Numbered from the stretch's first letter, positions 47,136 to 55,951 are shown. The stretch is DNA of 64,000 nucleotides from Pseudomonas paraglycinae (GCF_021601625.1 NZ_BQHR01000008.1:238743-302742); one strand, 5' to 3'. A program made the numbers and translations. Notes: generated by a model from the sequence alone, not told the origin.

Positions 47136-48131
47136 TCAGAGCAACCCTTCACTCTCGGGCAATTCGTACTCCGCCAACGGTTTTGAACCGCCGGATTTTG
47201 CCGGCTTGCTCAGGGTCGGCTCTTTCTCCAGGCACTCCACCAGATAGTCGATGAACACCCGCAGCTTCGGCGGCAGATAACGCGTCGGCGAGTGCAGCAA
47301 CCACAACCCGCCGTGGTACGACGCCAGGAACGTCCAGTCCGGCAGCACCTGCACGATCAGCCCCTGCTCCAGGGCATAACGAGCGGTGAAATACGGCAGG
47401 CTGCCAATGCCGATGTGCTGCAACACGGCGCCCAGACGCACGCCGGTGTGATTGGCGGCATACCGCCCGCGCACGCCGACAGTGACGGCTTTCGTGCCTT
47501 TCTTGAATTTCCAGCGCGCATCGCTCGGGGTTTCGCCCAGGTAAATGCAACTGTGGTTAAGCAAGTCATGGGGATGAGTCGGCGTCCCGTGTTCGGCCAG
47601 ATACTGCGGCGTCGCGCAGAGCAAATGGTCGATGGTCAACAGTTGTCGTCCCACCAGTCCAGCCGGTGGACGGTCCGTGATGCGAATGGCCAGGTCGACA
47701 TGGTCGTCGATAAGATCGACCTGGCGGTCCTCCAGCAACAGCTCCACGTCGACCTTCGGATAGTGCCGCAGAAACTCCGGCATGTGCGGATGAATCACGA
47801 AGCGCCCCACCGCTTTCGGCACGCTGACCCGCACCAGCCCCTCGGCTTCGTGGGTGAACTGGCCGCTGATCTCCATCACCGACTTCGCCGCGCTGACCAT
47901 TTCCTGACAGCGTTTGAACACCTCTTCTCCGCCATCGCTCAAGCGCAGTTTGCGCGTGGTGCGTTGCAGCAGCCGCGTGGCCAGCGCCTTCTCCAGCCGG
48001 GAAATGCTGCGGCTGACTGCCGATGGCGATGAGCCCAATTGGCGAGCGGCTTCGGAGAAGCTGCCGGTCTCTACGACCTTGACGAAAATCGCCATTTCAC
48101 CGAGCAGCGGCAGTGGAAGATTTATGCTCAC
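47136..48131 (-). CDS. LysR family transcriptional regulator
   Basis: A 331-residue LysR regulator with the N-terminal winged helix FVKVVETGSFSEAARQLGSSPSAVSRSISRLEKALATRLL and the C-terminal effector domain (VSVPKAVGRFVIHPHMPEFL). It is divergent from the AlaX gene with a 90-bp shared regulatory gap, the classic arrangement for a LysR regulator and its target. It therefore probably controls the AlaX-oxygenase-LysE cluster. It belongs to the large group similar to aminoarabinose/aromatic-type LysR proteins; the effector is unknown. Confidence 0.9.
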   Translation of the reverse strand: MSINLPLPLLGEMAIFVKVVETGSFSEAARQLGSSPSAVSRSISRLEKALATRLLQRTTRKLRLSDGGEEVFKRCQEMVSAAKSVMEISGQFTHEAEGLVRVSVPKAVGRFVIHPHMPEFLRHYPKVDVELLLEDRQVDLIDDHVDLAIRITDRPPAGLVGRQLLTIDHLLCATPQYLAEHGTPTHPHDLLNHSCIYLGETPSDARWKFKKGTKAVTVGVRGRYAANHTGVRLGAVLQHIGIGSLPYFTARYALEQGLIVQVLPDWTFLASYHGGLWLLHSPTRYLPPKLRVFIDYLVECLEKEPTLSKPAKSGGSKPLAEYELPESEGLL

Positions 48132-48161
48132 AGCGCAACAGTCCTTTGATGTTTGAACGGA

Positions 48162-48190
48162 TTATCACGTTATTGCACGATTCATATAAT
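48162..48190 (+). promoter_or_regulatory. Candidate promoter of the AlaX gene
   Basis: TTATCA (48162-48167), 17-bp spacer, TATAAT (48185-48190). The -35 is weak (4 of 6), as common for activator-dependent LysR targets. Confidence 0.5.
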
Positions 48191-48221
48191 TAAAAAAGAA
48201 ACTTTAATAAGGGCATGGAAT

Positions 48222-48848
48222 ATGACGCTTCGCCTCTTTTTCCATAGTGATGACCTCAAGGCCAATGTGGAAGTCCTCGACTGCACGCCCCACGAGAACG
48301 AATTCGCCGTTGTGTTGCGCGCCACACTTTTTCATCCCCAGGGCGGTGGCCAACCCTGTGATACCGGCTGGATTGGCGACAGCCAGGTTCTGCGGGTCGT
48401 TCAGGAACCGGACCGGATCATTCATTTCGTCGATCAACCGGTGCCACTGGGCATGACCCAGATTCGCGTCGACGAAGAACGCCGCCGCTTCAACACCCGC
48501 ATGCACTCTGCCGGGCATTTGATCGGCCACTTTGTCCAGGCCATGGGCTGGATGCCGATCAAGGCCCATCACTGGCCGGACGAGGGCCGGGTGCAATTCA
48601 AGCCCGGAGATTCGGCTCAGGAAGTCGATGCACAAGTCGTTCAATACGGCATCGGGCAATGGATCGAACACGATCTGCCACGCCTGACGTCCCTGCGCGA
48701 AGGCGCACGGGAAATCGGTTTCGGTGAACTGCCAGCCTATGGCTGCGGTGGCACCCATGTACGCAGCCTGAAGGATCTGGGCACAGTCACGATCGCGTCC
48801 CTTTCGCAGAAGAAAGGCACGTTGTCCGTCCACTACAGCGTGGATTGA
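48222..48848 (+). CDS. AlaX-type alanyl-tRNA editing hydrolase
   Basis: A free-standing editing domain of about 208 residues that deacylates misacylated tRNA (Ser- or Gly-tRNA-Ala in known AlaX). It has the metal ligands in the HSAGHLIGHF (HxxxH) motif and the C-terminal CGGTHVRSL (CxxxH), plus the N-terminal TLFHPQGGGQPCDTG that precedes the site. I start at ATG 48222 (MTLRLFFHSDD); earlier in-frame codons are AT-rich promoter DNA. It is the first gene of a cluster with an Fe(II)-2OG oxygenase and an exporter, suggesting editing against an amino acid made by the cluster rather than against serine. Confidence 0.88.
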   Translation: MTLRLFFHSDDLKANVEVLDCTPHENEFAVVLRATLFHPQGGGQPCDTGWIGDSQVLRVVQEPDRIIHFVDQPVPLGMTQIRVDEERRRFNTRMHSAGHLIGHFVQAMGWMPIKAHHWPDEGRVQFKPGDSAQEVDAQVVQYGIGQWIEHDLPRLTSLREGAREIGFGELPAYGCGGTHVRSLKDLGTVTIASLSQKKGTLSVHYSVD

Positions 48849-48854
48849 GGATTT

Positions 48855-48908
48855 CGGGCGCTGCCAGATGCAGCGTCCGACGCCGGGGGAACCGCGTTCG
48901 CCGGTTCC
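48855..48908 (+). repeat. Two adjacent hairpins between AlaX and oxygenase genes
   Basis: CGGGCGCTG/CAGCGTCCG (48855-48863 and 48871-48879, one G-U pair) and GGAACCG/CGGTTCC (48888-48894 and 48902-48908). There is no T-run, so they are not a clear terminator. They may be REP-like or stabilise and process the intercistronic message. Confidence 0.5.
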
Positions 48909-48938
48909 GTTGACTATTCGATAGATGGACCTGAAACC

Positions 48939-49709
48939 ATGATGCTTGACGTCGAGCGTCTCGATGAGACGTGCATAAAAAAACTGGCCAACGAAGAAGT
49001 CCTCGCCATCCGCGTCAAGGGTTTTCTGCCCCAGGCGCAGGCGATCCAGATTGGCGACAAGATCCTCGCGCCCGGCTTCGAGGGCTACATCAACGCGCCC
49101 AGTATCGGTCGTATCGGCATGGCGTTCTACGAGGCGGAAAACCAGCCGCTGCTGATCGAAGATTACTTCGAGCGCGCCACCAGCAACATCGCCGAGCTGC
49201 GTAACCGTTGCGCGCCCTATTCGTCACCGGTCGACACCCTGCGCTGCATGCTCGACGAATCCTGGCCGGCGGGTGCCCACCTGGAAAACCTTTACGGTCG
49301 CAAGATGTACGTCGGCCTGTCCCGGGTAGTGAAACCGGGCGTGTGCTTCCTGGCCCATCACGACATCTTCGCCAAGGACGCCCCGGAAAGTTTTCAGGCC
49401 CGCAGCCTCGAGGCGCAGTTCGCCTGCAACGTCTACCTCAACATGCCAACCGAAGGCGGCGCATTGCAGATGTGGGAAGACGACATTTCCCCGGACCGCT
49501 TCGATGAAATGCGCGGCGACAGCTACGGCATCGACCCGGCGCTGCTTGGCCCGCCCGCCCTCGAAGTACGCCCGGAGCCGGGGGATTTCATCATGTTCAA
49601 TTCGCGTCGCATGCACTCGGTAACGCCGGGCGTGGCCGATCCGCGCTTGAGCCTTTCGTTTTTTGTCGGCTATCGCGGCAATGCTTCACCCCTGACTTTC
49701 TGGAGCTGA
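48939..49709 (+). CDS. Fe(II)/2-oxoglutarate-dependent oxygenase
   Basis: A 256-residue dioxygenase-like protein. The facial triad is visible as FLAHHDIFAKD (HxD, about residues 144-146) and the distal His in SRRMHSVTPGVADPRLSLSFFV, with the 2OG-binding Arg in PRLSLS. The central NVYLNMPTEGGALQMWEDD and EPGDFIMFNS fit the prolyl-hydroxylase-like fold. Family members hydroxylate or halogenate amino acids and natural products. It stands 90 bp after AlaX and 1 bp before the LysE-type exporter, so free amino acid hydroxylation is a reasonable inference; the substrate is unknown. Confidence 0.82.
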   Translation: MMLDVERLDETCIKKLANEEVLAIRVKGFLPQAQAIQIGDKILAPGFEGYINAPSIGRIGMAFYEAENQPLLIEDYFERATSNIAELRNRCAPYSSPVDTLRCMLDESWPAGAHLENLYGRKMYVGLSRVVKPGVCFLAHHDIFAKDAPESFQARSLEAQFACNVYLNMPTEGGALQMWEDDISPDRFDEMRGDSYGIDPALLGPPALEVRPEPGDFIMFNSRRMHSVTPGVADPRLSLSFFVGYRGNASPLTFWS

Positions 49710-49710
49710 A

Positions 49711-50349
49711 ATGACATCGAATTACCTGGGCGAGTTTCTGGCATTGGCCACCATCCACTTTCTGGCAGTGGTCGCTCCCGGCCCGGACTTCGCAGTGACC
49801 ATTCGCCAGAGTGTGCGTTTCGGCCGCTTGGTCGGCATCTGCACGGCACTGGGCATCGGCGCGGGAATTTCCGTGCACGTGCTGTACACCCTGCTGGGCG
49901 TCGGCGCCTTGATGCACACCACGCCTTGGCTGCTGACCGTCGCCAAAGTGGTCGGCGGTGCTTACATCCTTTACCTCGGCGTCAGCCTGATACGCAGCAA
50001 ACCCAAGACGACAATGGAAGGCGAAAAGACCAGCGACGAACCGTTGATTGAACAATCGCTGTTCAAGGCGTTTTCCACCGGTTTCCTGACCAACGCCACC
50101 AACCCCAAGGCCACGCTGTTTTTCCTGGCGATCTTCACCACGATCATCAACGCCAGCACACCTCTGCAAATCCAGGCCCTGTACGGGTTGTGGATGTGCG
50201 GGGTGAATGCGTTGTGGTTCGTGATCGTCGCGCTGTTCTTTTCCAGCAGCAAAGTGCGCGTGCAATTCATGCGCATGGGCCACTGGTTCGAGCGCAGCAT
50301 GGGGGTGATTCTGATCCTGTTTGCCGGGCGTCTGGTGTTGTCGATGTAA
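49711..50349 (+). CDS. LysE family amino-acid exporter
   Basis: A 212-residue inner-membrane exporter of the LysE/RhtB superfamily with six predicted helices. It has the family signature FLAVVAPGPDFAVTIRQSVRFGR and the central GAYILYLGVSLIRS and FLTNATNPKATLFFLAIFT. The start overlaps the oxygenase stop (TGAAATG), so the two are translationally coupled. It probably exports the oxygenase product or its precursor. Terminator follows. Confidence 0.9.
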   Translation: MTSNYLGEFLALATIHFLAVVAPGPDFAVTIRQSVRFGRLVGICTALGIGAGISVHVLYTLLGVGALMHTTPWLLTVAKVVGGAYILYLGVSLIRSKPKTTMEGEKTSDEPLIEQSLFKAFSTGFLTNATNPKATLFFLAIFTTIINASTPLQIQALYGLWMCGVNALWFVIVALFFSSSKVRVQFMRMGHWFERSMGVILILFAGRLVLSM

Positions 50350-50360
50350 TCTGCGCCCAT

Positions 50361-50399
50361 AAAAGAGGCTCGCACAGTCAAGCTGGCGAGCCTCTTTTG
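50361..50399. terminator. Terminator after the LysE-type gene
   Basis: AAAAGAGGCTCGC pairs with GCGAGCCTCTTTT around a loop of about 12 nt. Confidence 0.88.
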
Positions 50400-50587
50400 C
50401 TTTCGGGATCCGTTGTAAGTCCTGCCCTAGAGGCCTCAATCCTATTTTTTCGATTCAGTGTCATTTTTGCGACGTGTCTCACTTCGGGGGCTCCCCTATC
50501 ACTCGCTGGTGGTGTTAGTTTGCGAAACCGTCTGACGCTTCGATCAGATACCTCCTACTCACTGCCTGCAAAGGAATGCCCTTAGCA

Positions 50588-52327
50588 ATGGACTTTTCAC
50601 TCAAGCAACTGGCCGCCTCGACGCTGATTCTCGCCAGCCTTTCGTCCGTCACACTGCCAGCCCACGCCAACCTGACCGAGCAGCAGAGCGCGACCATCCT
50701 CAATACATTCAACGAGGCAAAGGTCAGTGATTTCAGAGCGTTTCTCGGTGATCTGGCCAAGAACGACCTGAGCAAGACCGACGATCTGCGTCCAGCCATC
50801 AGCGCCTTCCTCGATAACAAGACGCTGACCGCCGAACAGCAAAACGAGATCCATCGCTTGCTCGGCCTCTACACCCGCGTGAAGTACGGCAAAGCCGCGC
50901 TGGAAACCCTGCGCGAACTGGTGGAAATCCCGACCTACCGCAAGGACGGTGTCGATCAGCACGACAACCCCGAGTTCATCAAGATCGCGGGCAAGATCAA
51001 GAATCTGGCCGAGTCTTTCGGCCTGAACTACCGTAACATCGACAACCGCGTTTACGAGATATCCCTCGACGGCAGCGGCAAGGACGTCGTCGGCATTCAC
51101 GCTCACGCCGACGTGGTGCCGGTAACGCCGGAGAACTGGGTACTGAAGGACGGCACCAAACTTGATCCGTTCAAAGTCACACTGATCGGCGACCGCATGT
51201 ACGGCCGTGGCACCGAGGACGACAAGAACGGCATCGTCGTAACGCTTTACGCCATGAAGGTGATCAAGGAAGAGAGGCTGCCACTGGCACGCAATTTCAA
51301 ACTGCTGGTGGACACCACCGAAGAAACCACCGGTGACGCGATTCCTTACTATTTCGAACGCAACCCGACGCCGGAGTACAACCTGGCGCTGGACGGCGGC
51401 TATCCGGTGGTGATTGCCGAGAAAGGTTACGGCACCGTCATGGCCAGGTTCGCCAAGCGCAAGGCCGAGGGTAAAGGCGCGGAAATCATCTCGATGACCG
51501 GTGGCCTGGCGACCAACCAGATTCCATCGGTTTCGGTCGTCACGCTGGTGACCGACAAACCTGCCGAACTGGCGGCCAGCCTGCAAAAGGCCGGCACTGA
51601 ATACGCCAAGCGCAATGGCGGCGATTTCGAAGTGAACGCCAAGGTCGATGGCAAAGACGTCAAACTCACCGTCACCGGTGTTTCCGCGCACTCGTCCGAG
51701 CCGGAATCCGGCGTCAACCCGGTCGCCCGCATGCTCGACTTCATCCACAGCGTGGACGGCAAGATCGCCCTCAAGCACAACCACATCACCGACGCTGCGC
51801 ACTACGCCGCCGACAACTGGGGCCTGGACTACAAGGGCGGCAAGCTGGGCGTCGGTTTCGCCGATGACTTCATGGGCCCGCTGACCACTTCCCTGACCTA
51901 CGTTGGCATGGACGACAAAACCTTCAAACTCGCGGTTAACCTGCGCGTGCCGAAGGGCAAGTCGCCGGAAGTGCTCAAGAGCGAAATCGCCGACAAACTG
52001 GCAGCCTGGAGCAAGAAGAACCATGTCGCGGTGAACTTCGACTATTCGATCGCCGAACCGATGTACCGCAACCCTGAAGGCGAATGGGTCAAGGCGCTGC
52101 TGGCGGTGGCCACCGAGAATCTGGGCATGAAACACGAATTCGGCACCTCGGCCGGCGCCACCTCGGTGCATGAACTGCCGAACGGCGTGCAATTCGGCCT
52201 GGCGCGACCGGAGGTCAAATACACCGGTCACACCGATGGCGAGTTCAAGACCGTTGACCAGTTCTTGCTGGACCTGCAGATCGTCACCGAAATGATGGGA
52301 CGCATCGGGCAATTGCCAAAACTGTGA
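50588..52327 (+). CDS. Exported M20 family dipeptidase
   Basis: A metallopeptidase of about 579 residues of the M20 (Sapep/PepV-like) class. It has a Sec signal peptide (MDFSLKQLAAS...LPAHA before NLTEQQ), so it acts in the periplasm. Metal ligands are in GIHAHADVVPV, the bridging Asp in MYGRGTEDDKNGIV and the catalytic Glu pair in DTTEETTGDAI; the C-terminal His region is ATSVHELPNGVQFG. I chose ATG 50588 for the signal peptide; an ATG four codons earlier is too close to AAAGGA. A lid domain insertion explains the length. Substrate dipeptides unknown. Confidence 0.88.
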   Translation: MDFSLKQLAASTLILASLSSVTLPAHANLTEQQSATILNTFNEAKVSDFRAFLGDLAKNDLSKTDDLRPAISAFLDNKTLTAEQQNEIHRLLGLYTRVKYGKAALETLRELVEIPTYRKDGVDQHDNPEFIKIAGKIKNLAESFGLNYRNIDNRVYEISLDGSGKDVVGIHAHADVVPVTPENWVLKDGTKLDPFKVTLIGDRMYGRGTEDDKNGIVVTLYAMKVIKEERLPLARNFKLLVDTTEETTGDAIPYYFERNPTPEYNLALDGGYPVVIAEKGYGTVMARFAKRKAEGKGAEIISMTGGLATNQIPSVSVVTLVTDKPAELAASLQKAGTEYAKRNGGDFEVNAKVDGKDVKLTVTGVSAHSSEPESGVNPVARMLDFIHSVDGKIALKHNHITDAAHYAADNWGLDYKGGKLGVGFADDFMGPLTTSLTYVGMDDKTFKLAVNLRVPKGKSPEVLKSEIADKLAAWSKKNHVAVNFDYSIAEPMYRNPEGEWVKALLAVATENLGMKHEFGTSAGATSVHELPNGVQFGLARPEVKYTGHTDGEFKTVDQFLLDLQIVTEMMGRIGQLPKL

Positions 52328-52352
52328 TCCATACGTCAACGCCACAATGAAC

Positions 52353-52385
52353 AAAGGCCCGTCGGTTCCCACCGACGGGCCTTTT
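52353..52385. terminator. Bidirectional terminator between dipeptidase and MATE genes
   Basis: AAAGGCCCGTCGGT-tccc-ACCGACGGGCCTTTT; shared by convergent genes. Confidence 0.92.
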
Positions 52386-52389
52386 CAAT

Positions 52390-53751
52390 TCAGTCGACGA
52401 CCGCCACACCCATTCGACTGCACACGAAAAACCGCCTCCCCATCAGCAGCATTGCCAGCGTCAATGCCGTAATCAGCCCCAGCCAGATGCCTTGCGGTCC
52501 CCAGCCCAACCCGAACGCCATCAGGCAACCGAACGGCAAGCCGACACCCCAGTAACAGAAAATCGCCAGCCACATGGGCACACGAGTGTCCTGCAAACCG
52601 CGCAAGGCGCCGGCGGACAGCATTTGCAACCCATCGGGAAACTGTAACGCTGCGGCGTACAGCAAAAGCGTCGAGGCGAGCGCGGTGACCGCTACATCCG
52701 CGCTGTACCAACCCGCTATCGTTTCATTGCCCAACAGCATGATCAGTACCGAAACGCTTTGCGCGACCAGGACGATGACGCAGCCCGCCCCGGCAGCCTG
52801 CCGGACGCCTTTGAAATCCCCCCGCCCCAACGCATGACCGACCCGAACGGTCGTGGCTTCAGCTACGGCCACCGGGATCATGAAACACAGCTGAGCCAGA
52901 TTCACCGCGATCTGATGGGCCGACAGAAAAGTCGAGCCGAGGCGGCCAATCAGTAGCGAGGTGACAATGAACAGACTGCCCTGGGTCAAAATCGCGATGC
53001 CGATCGGTATTCCAACCCTCAACAAATCAACGATGCCGGCAAGACGCGGCGGATCGAAGCGGGCAAACAGCTGCAAATGCGCCAGCCGCTTGCCTCGCCA
53101 GAGGTGCGCAGCGAACAGCAACGCTTGCAGCCACATCATCAAGGCCGACGCGATGCCCAGTCCTTCAGCCCCCATCTCCACGAAACCCAACTTGCCATTG
53201 GTCAGCACATAACCCACTGGCGCCAGAAACAAGAGACCACCAAAACCGAAGACCATGGTCGGACGCATCCAGTGCATTCCTTCGCACAGATAGCGCATGC
53301 AGAAAAACAGGGTCAACGCCGGACTTCCCCAACGCACAGCCTGCAGAAAGGCCTGTGCCCCCGGAATAATTTCCGGTGCAATCCCCGCGGGTGCGAGCAG
53401 ATGAGGCACAAGGCTCAGGAAAGCGAACATCAGCCCTCCCATGAACAGCGCCAACCACATGGCCTGGCGAAAGATCGGCCCAATCTCGTCTGTTCGCTCC
53501 GCGCCGTGTAAACGGGCGACTGAAGCGGTCAGCGCAATCAATGTTCCGATTGGCACCAGCATCGGCAGCCACAACAACGCCGTGCCGAGCGTGACGGCAG
53601 CCAAGGTATCGGTGCCGTGATTGCCCGCGATGAGGTTATCCACGAAAGCAATCAGCCCTGCGCACAGGTGCCCTATGACCAACGGAAGCGACAGCCATGC
53701 GGTTGCTCGAATCTCGTGCAGATGGCCGGGAGGTCTGATCGTTTGTGACAT
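52390..53751 (-). CDS. MATE family multidrug efflux transporter
   Basis: A 453-residue transporter with twelve predicted helices and the NorM-type N-terminal LPLVIGHLCAGLIAFVDNLIAGNHGTDTLAAVTLGTALLW, the mid-protein PVGYVLTNGKLGFVEMGAEGLGIASAL and LNP-type repeated domain. It exchanges cationic drugs for Na+ or H+. It is most similar to NorM/PmpM. No regulator is adjacent. Confidence 0.9.
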   Translation of the reverse strand: MSQTIRPPGHLHEIRATAWLSLPLVIGHLCAGLIAFVDNLIAGNHGTDTLAAVTLGTALLWLPMLVPIGTLIALTASVARLHGAERTDEIGPIFRQAMWLALFMGGLMFAFLSLVPHLLAPAGIAPEIIPGAQAFLQAVRWGSPALTLFFCMRYLCEGMHWMRPTMVFGFGGLLFLAPVGYVLTNGKLGFVEMGAEGLGIASALMMWLQALLFAAHLWRGKRLAHLQLFARFDPPRLAGIVDLLRVGIPIGIAILTQGSLFIVTSLLIGRLGSTFLSAHQIAVNLAQLCFMIPVAVAEATTVRVGHALGRGDFKGVRQAAGAGCVIVLVAQSVSVLIMLLGNETIAGWYSADVAVTALASTLLLYAAALQFPDGLQMLSAGALRGLQDTRVPMWLAIFCYWGVGLPFGCLMAFGLGWGPQGIWLGLITALTLAMLLMGRRFFVCSRMGVAVVD

Positions 53752-53916
53752 TAAGTGAGATCCTCGAATTCGATCACCCCCGCTTCAGCCATCAAGGCTG
53801 ACGGGGCGGTCGTTATCTCAGAATCGGTCGAGGGCTGGCTGTCAGACGCTTCCGCAAATCACGGATTCACCGTAGGAAAGTTGTAACAGAGCGCAGCACG
53901 CACAAGAAACGCGCAT

Positions 53917-53953
53917 ACAAAAACTCCGCTCATCACTGAGCGGCGTTTTTGTG
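53917..53953 (-). terminator. Terminator after the tRNA array
   Basis: ACAAAAACTCCGCTCA-tcac-TGAGCGGCGTTTTTGT; on the minus strand it follows the last tRNA-Gly. Confidence 0.88.
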
Positions 53954-53957
53954 AATA

Positions 53958-54033
<76 letters not shown>

Positions 54034-54035
54034 AA

Positions 54036-54111
54036 TGGCGTCCCCTAGGGGACTCGAACCCCTGTTACCGCCGTGAAAGGGCGGTGTCCTAGGCCACTAG
54101 ACGAAGGGGAC
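54036..54111 (-). tRNA. tRNA-Glu (anticodon TTC), copy 1
   Basis: 76 nt: GTCCCCTTCGTCTAG acceptor and D-arm, anticodon loop CTTTCAC (TTC), T-arm GGGGTTCGAGTCCCC, encoded CCA. Only 2 bp from the following tRNA-Gly. Confidence 0.98.
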
Positions 54112-54130
54112 AGGCTACAACTTTCACTAA

Positions 54131-54165
54131 TAAAAACGCCGCTCTTTGCAAAGCGGCGCTTTTTG
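54131..54165 (-). terminator. Terminator-like hairpin between tRNA pairs
   Basis: TAAAAACGCCGCTCTTTG pairs with CAAAGCGGCGCTTTTT, an almost perfect stem with T-run on the minus strand. It lies between the second and the first (promoter-distal) tRNA pair, so it may lower output of the distal pair or aid processing. Confidence 0.75.
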
Positions 54166-54169
54166 AATT

Positions 54170-54245
<76 letters not shown>

Positions 54246-54248
54246 AAA

Positions 54249-54324
54249 TGGCGTCCCCTAGGGGACTCGAACCCCTGTTACCGCCGTGAAAGGGCGGTGT
54301 CCTAGGCCACTAGACGAAGGGGAC
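54249..54324 (-). tRNA. tRNA-Glu (anticodon TTC), copy 2
   Basis: Identical to copy 1 (76 nt, anticodon TTC, encoded CCA), 3 bp from tRNA-Gly copy 2. Confidence 0.98.
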
Positions 54325-54428
54325 ACGCTACCCGGAACACATGGTGTGTGTTTCGGTGTCCAGATCCGTCTCCGAAGATCGGGTTCTGGTTTCACTCAGC
54401 ACCGCCCGAAAGCGTTGCTGTTTAAAAT

Positions 54429-54504
<76 letters not shown>

Positions 54505-54506
54505 AT

Positions 54507-54582
54507 TGGCGTCCCCTAGGGGACTCGAACCCCTGTTACCGCCGTGAAAGGGCGGTGTCCTAGGCCACTAGACGAAGGGGAC
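54507..54582 (-). tRNA. tRNA-Glu (anticodon TTC), copy 3 (promoter-proximal)
   Basis: Identical to copies 1 and 2. First tRNA of the transcript, about 55 bp downstream of the predicted start of transcription. Confidence 0.98.
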
Positions 54583-54958
54583 ACACTACAACATTCACTC
54601 CCTGCCGCGTTTCGCTGTGTGCTTTACGCTGCAAGTGGCGCGCATTCTATGGATGGATTGAAAGGTCGTCAACCCCCAGATATAAATTTATTTAAATCAA
54701 TGACTTCGACCTGCTTTACGGGCTGTTTCCGGCTTTTGCGTCGCCCGACGATTGACGCCTATATTCCGACACTCGCCAAGGCGTTATAGTCCACGGCACA
54801 GGTGATGGCAATCTGCACCCCAAGGGCCAGCATTTATATAAGCCGGTTCCTGGCCGATACAGATTCAGCTTCGCCGATCCAAACCCGTCGAGCGGCGCTA
54901 GGCTCCTCTATGCCAAGCCACTACACTCGCATGCGAACCCTATAAAGAGGTCTTACCG
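54583..54958. other. Intergenic region between tRNA array and next gene
   Basis: 376 bp without a convincing gene. It holds the tRNA promoter (54644-54672) and, further upstream of it on the minus strand, an A/T-rich UP-like stretch around 54680-54705 (ATATAAATTTATTTAAAT). The right half should contain the promoter of the gene at 54959, which I could not place with confidence. Confidence 0.6.
54644..54672 (-). promoter_or_regulatory. Stringent-type promoter of the tRNA array
   Basis: On the minus strand TTGACG (54672-54667), 17-bp spacer, TAGAAT (54649-54644), then a GC-rich discriminator GCGCGCC, with an A/T-rich UP-like element upstream. This is the layout of growth-rate- and ppGpp-controlled stable RNA promoters. 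Confidence 0.8.
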
Positions 54959-55729
54959 GTGACACCACTCATGATCACCCTGCTAGTCATAGCCGGGATC
55001 GCAATCTTGATCGCCATTGGCTACATGAACCATGTGGTGGAAAACACCAAACTGGAGAAGGCCCGCACCAAGGTCGAACTCAACGACCGCCTGCGCCGTT
55101 GCGGCGAACTGACCGAAACCTTCCCCGGCCAGTTCATGACCCCGGCCCTCAAGCTGCTGCTGACCCGCCTTGAGCTGAACGTCTGCCAGCGCCTGCTGAA
55201 CCTGGAAAAGACCAGCGCCACCACCAAGGCCCGCATCACTGAACTCAGCGCCCTCGTCGCCCAGGGCGAATCGATCCCGGTCAACAACCCACCGGCCCCG
55301 ATCCAGACCGAAGCCAAGGCCAAAGACGTCCGCTTCCTCCTCGAAGCCCTCCACGGCCAGATCACCCGCGCCGCCCAGGACGGCTTCCTGCCACCGAACG
55401 AAGCCAAACACTGGGTCCGCGAAGTACGCCACATCCTCGTACTGCTGCACATCGAGTTCTTCAACAACCTCGGCCAGCACGCCCTCCAGCAAAACCAACC
55501 AGGCCAGGCCCGCCTCGCCTTCGAACGCGGCGTGCAATACCTGCGCAAACAGCAGGACCCGCAAATCTACGCCGAACAACTCCAATACCTGGAAAAACTC
55601 CTGGCCCGCGCCAACGCCCAGGTCATGGACAAAATCGCCCCGGTCGAAGGCGAAGAAAACCAACTGACTGCCGGCCTCAAAGATGTCGAGGCTGACGCGG
55701 ACTGGAAGAAAAAAGTGATTTACGACTGA
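54959..55729 (+). CDS. Membrane-anchored coiled/helical protein of unknown function
   Basis: A 256-residue protein I do not recognise beyond its being conserved in Pseudomonas. It starts at GTG 54959, with AGAGG 8 bp upstream, giving a single N-terminal helix (LMITLLVIAGIAILIAIGYM) and a cytosolic, almost wholly helical body. The body has RLELNVCQRLLNLEKTSATTKARITEL, a proline-rich linker, and a TPR-like region ALQQNQPGQARLAFERGVQYLRKQQDP. It ends with an acidic tail. Length and features suggest a scaffold rather than an enzyme. No operon partner. Confidence 0.75.
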   Translation: MTPLMITLLVIAGIAILIAIGYMNHVVENTKLEKARTKVELNDRLRRCGELTETFPGQFMTPALKLLLTRLELNVCQRLLNLEKTSATTKARITELSALVAQGESIPVNNPPAPIQTEAKAKDVRFLLEALHGQITRAAQDGFLPPNEAKHWVREVRHILVLLHIEFFNNLGQHALQQNQPGQARLAFERGVQYLRKQQDPQIYAEQLQYLEKLLARANAQVMDKIAPVEGEENQLTAGLKDVEADADWKKKVIYD

Positions 55730-55746
55730 GTGCAGTCAAAAAGAGA

Positions 55747-55770
55747 AGCCACCGAGAGGTGGCTTTTTTA
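55747..55770 (+). terminator. Terminator after the unknown membrane protein gene
   Basis: AGCCACC-gaga-GGTGGCT followed by six T on the plus strand. Confidence 0.9.
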
Positions 55771-55792
55771 TTGCCTGAAAGAAGATCAAAAG

Positions 55793-55845
55793 CTTTCCCT
55801 CACCCTAGCCCTCTCCCGGAGGGAGAGGGAACTGACCGCGCTGTT
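55793..55845. repeat. REP-like palindromic repeat
   Basis: Core CCCTCTCCC-gga-GGGAGAGGG is a perfect 9-bp hairpin (55809-55829). It is flanked by CCCTCACCCTAG and AACTGACCG, the layout of a repeat that I recall as very common between genes of P. fluorescens-group genomes. Confidence 0.75.
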
Positions 55846-55915
55846 TGGAAGAGGTACGCCGACGTGAAAGACCGAGTCGCACTCGGGTTTTGAAATGTAT
55901 GCAACTCAACTCACA

Positions 55916-55951
55916 CTGCTGCACCTGCTGCACCTGCTGCACCTGCTGCAC
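55916..55951 (+). repeat. Four tandem copies of CTGCTGCAC
   Basis: Four perfect copies of a 9-bp unit, followed by degenerate CTTCTGC/CTTGCAC-type units to about 56015, forming a microsatellite-like pyrimidine-rich tract on the plus strand. Length likely varies between strains. Confidence 0.9.

Noticed and set aside
55916-55951. Possible CRISPR array (four regular short repeats)
   Set aside because: The 9-bp units are directly adjacent with no spacers, and no cas genes are present.
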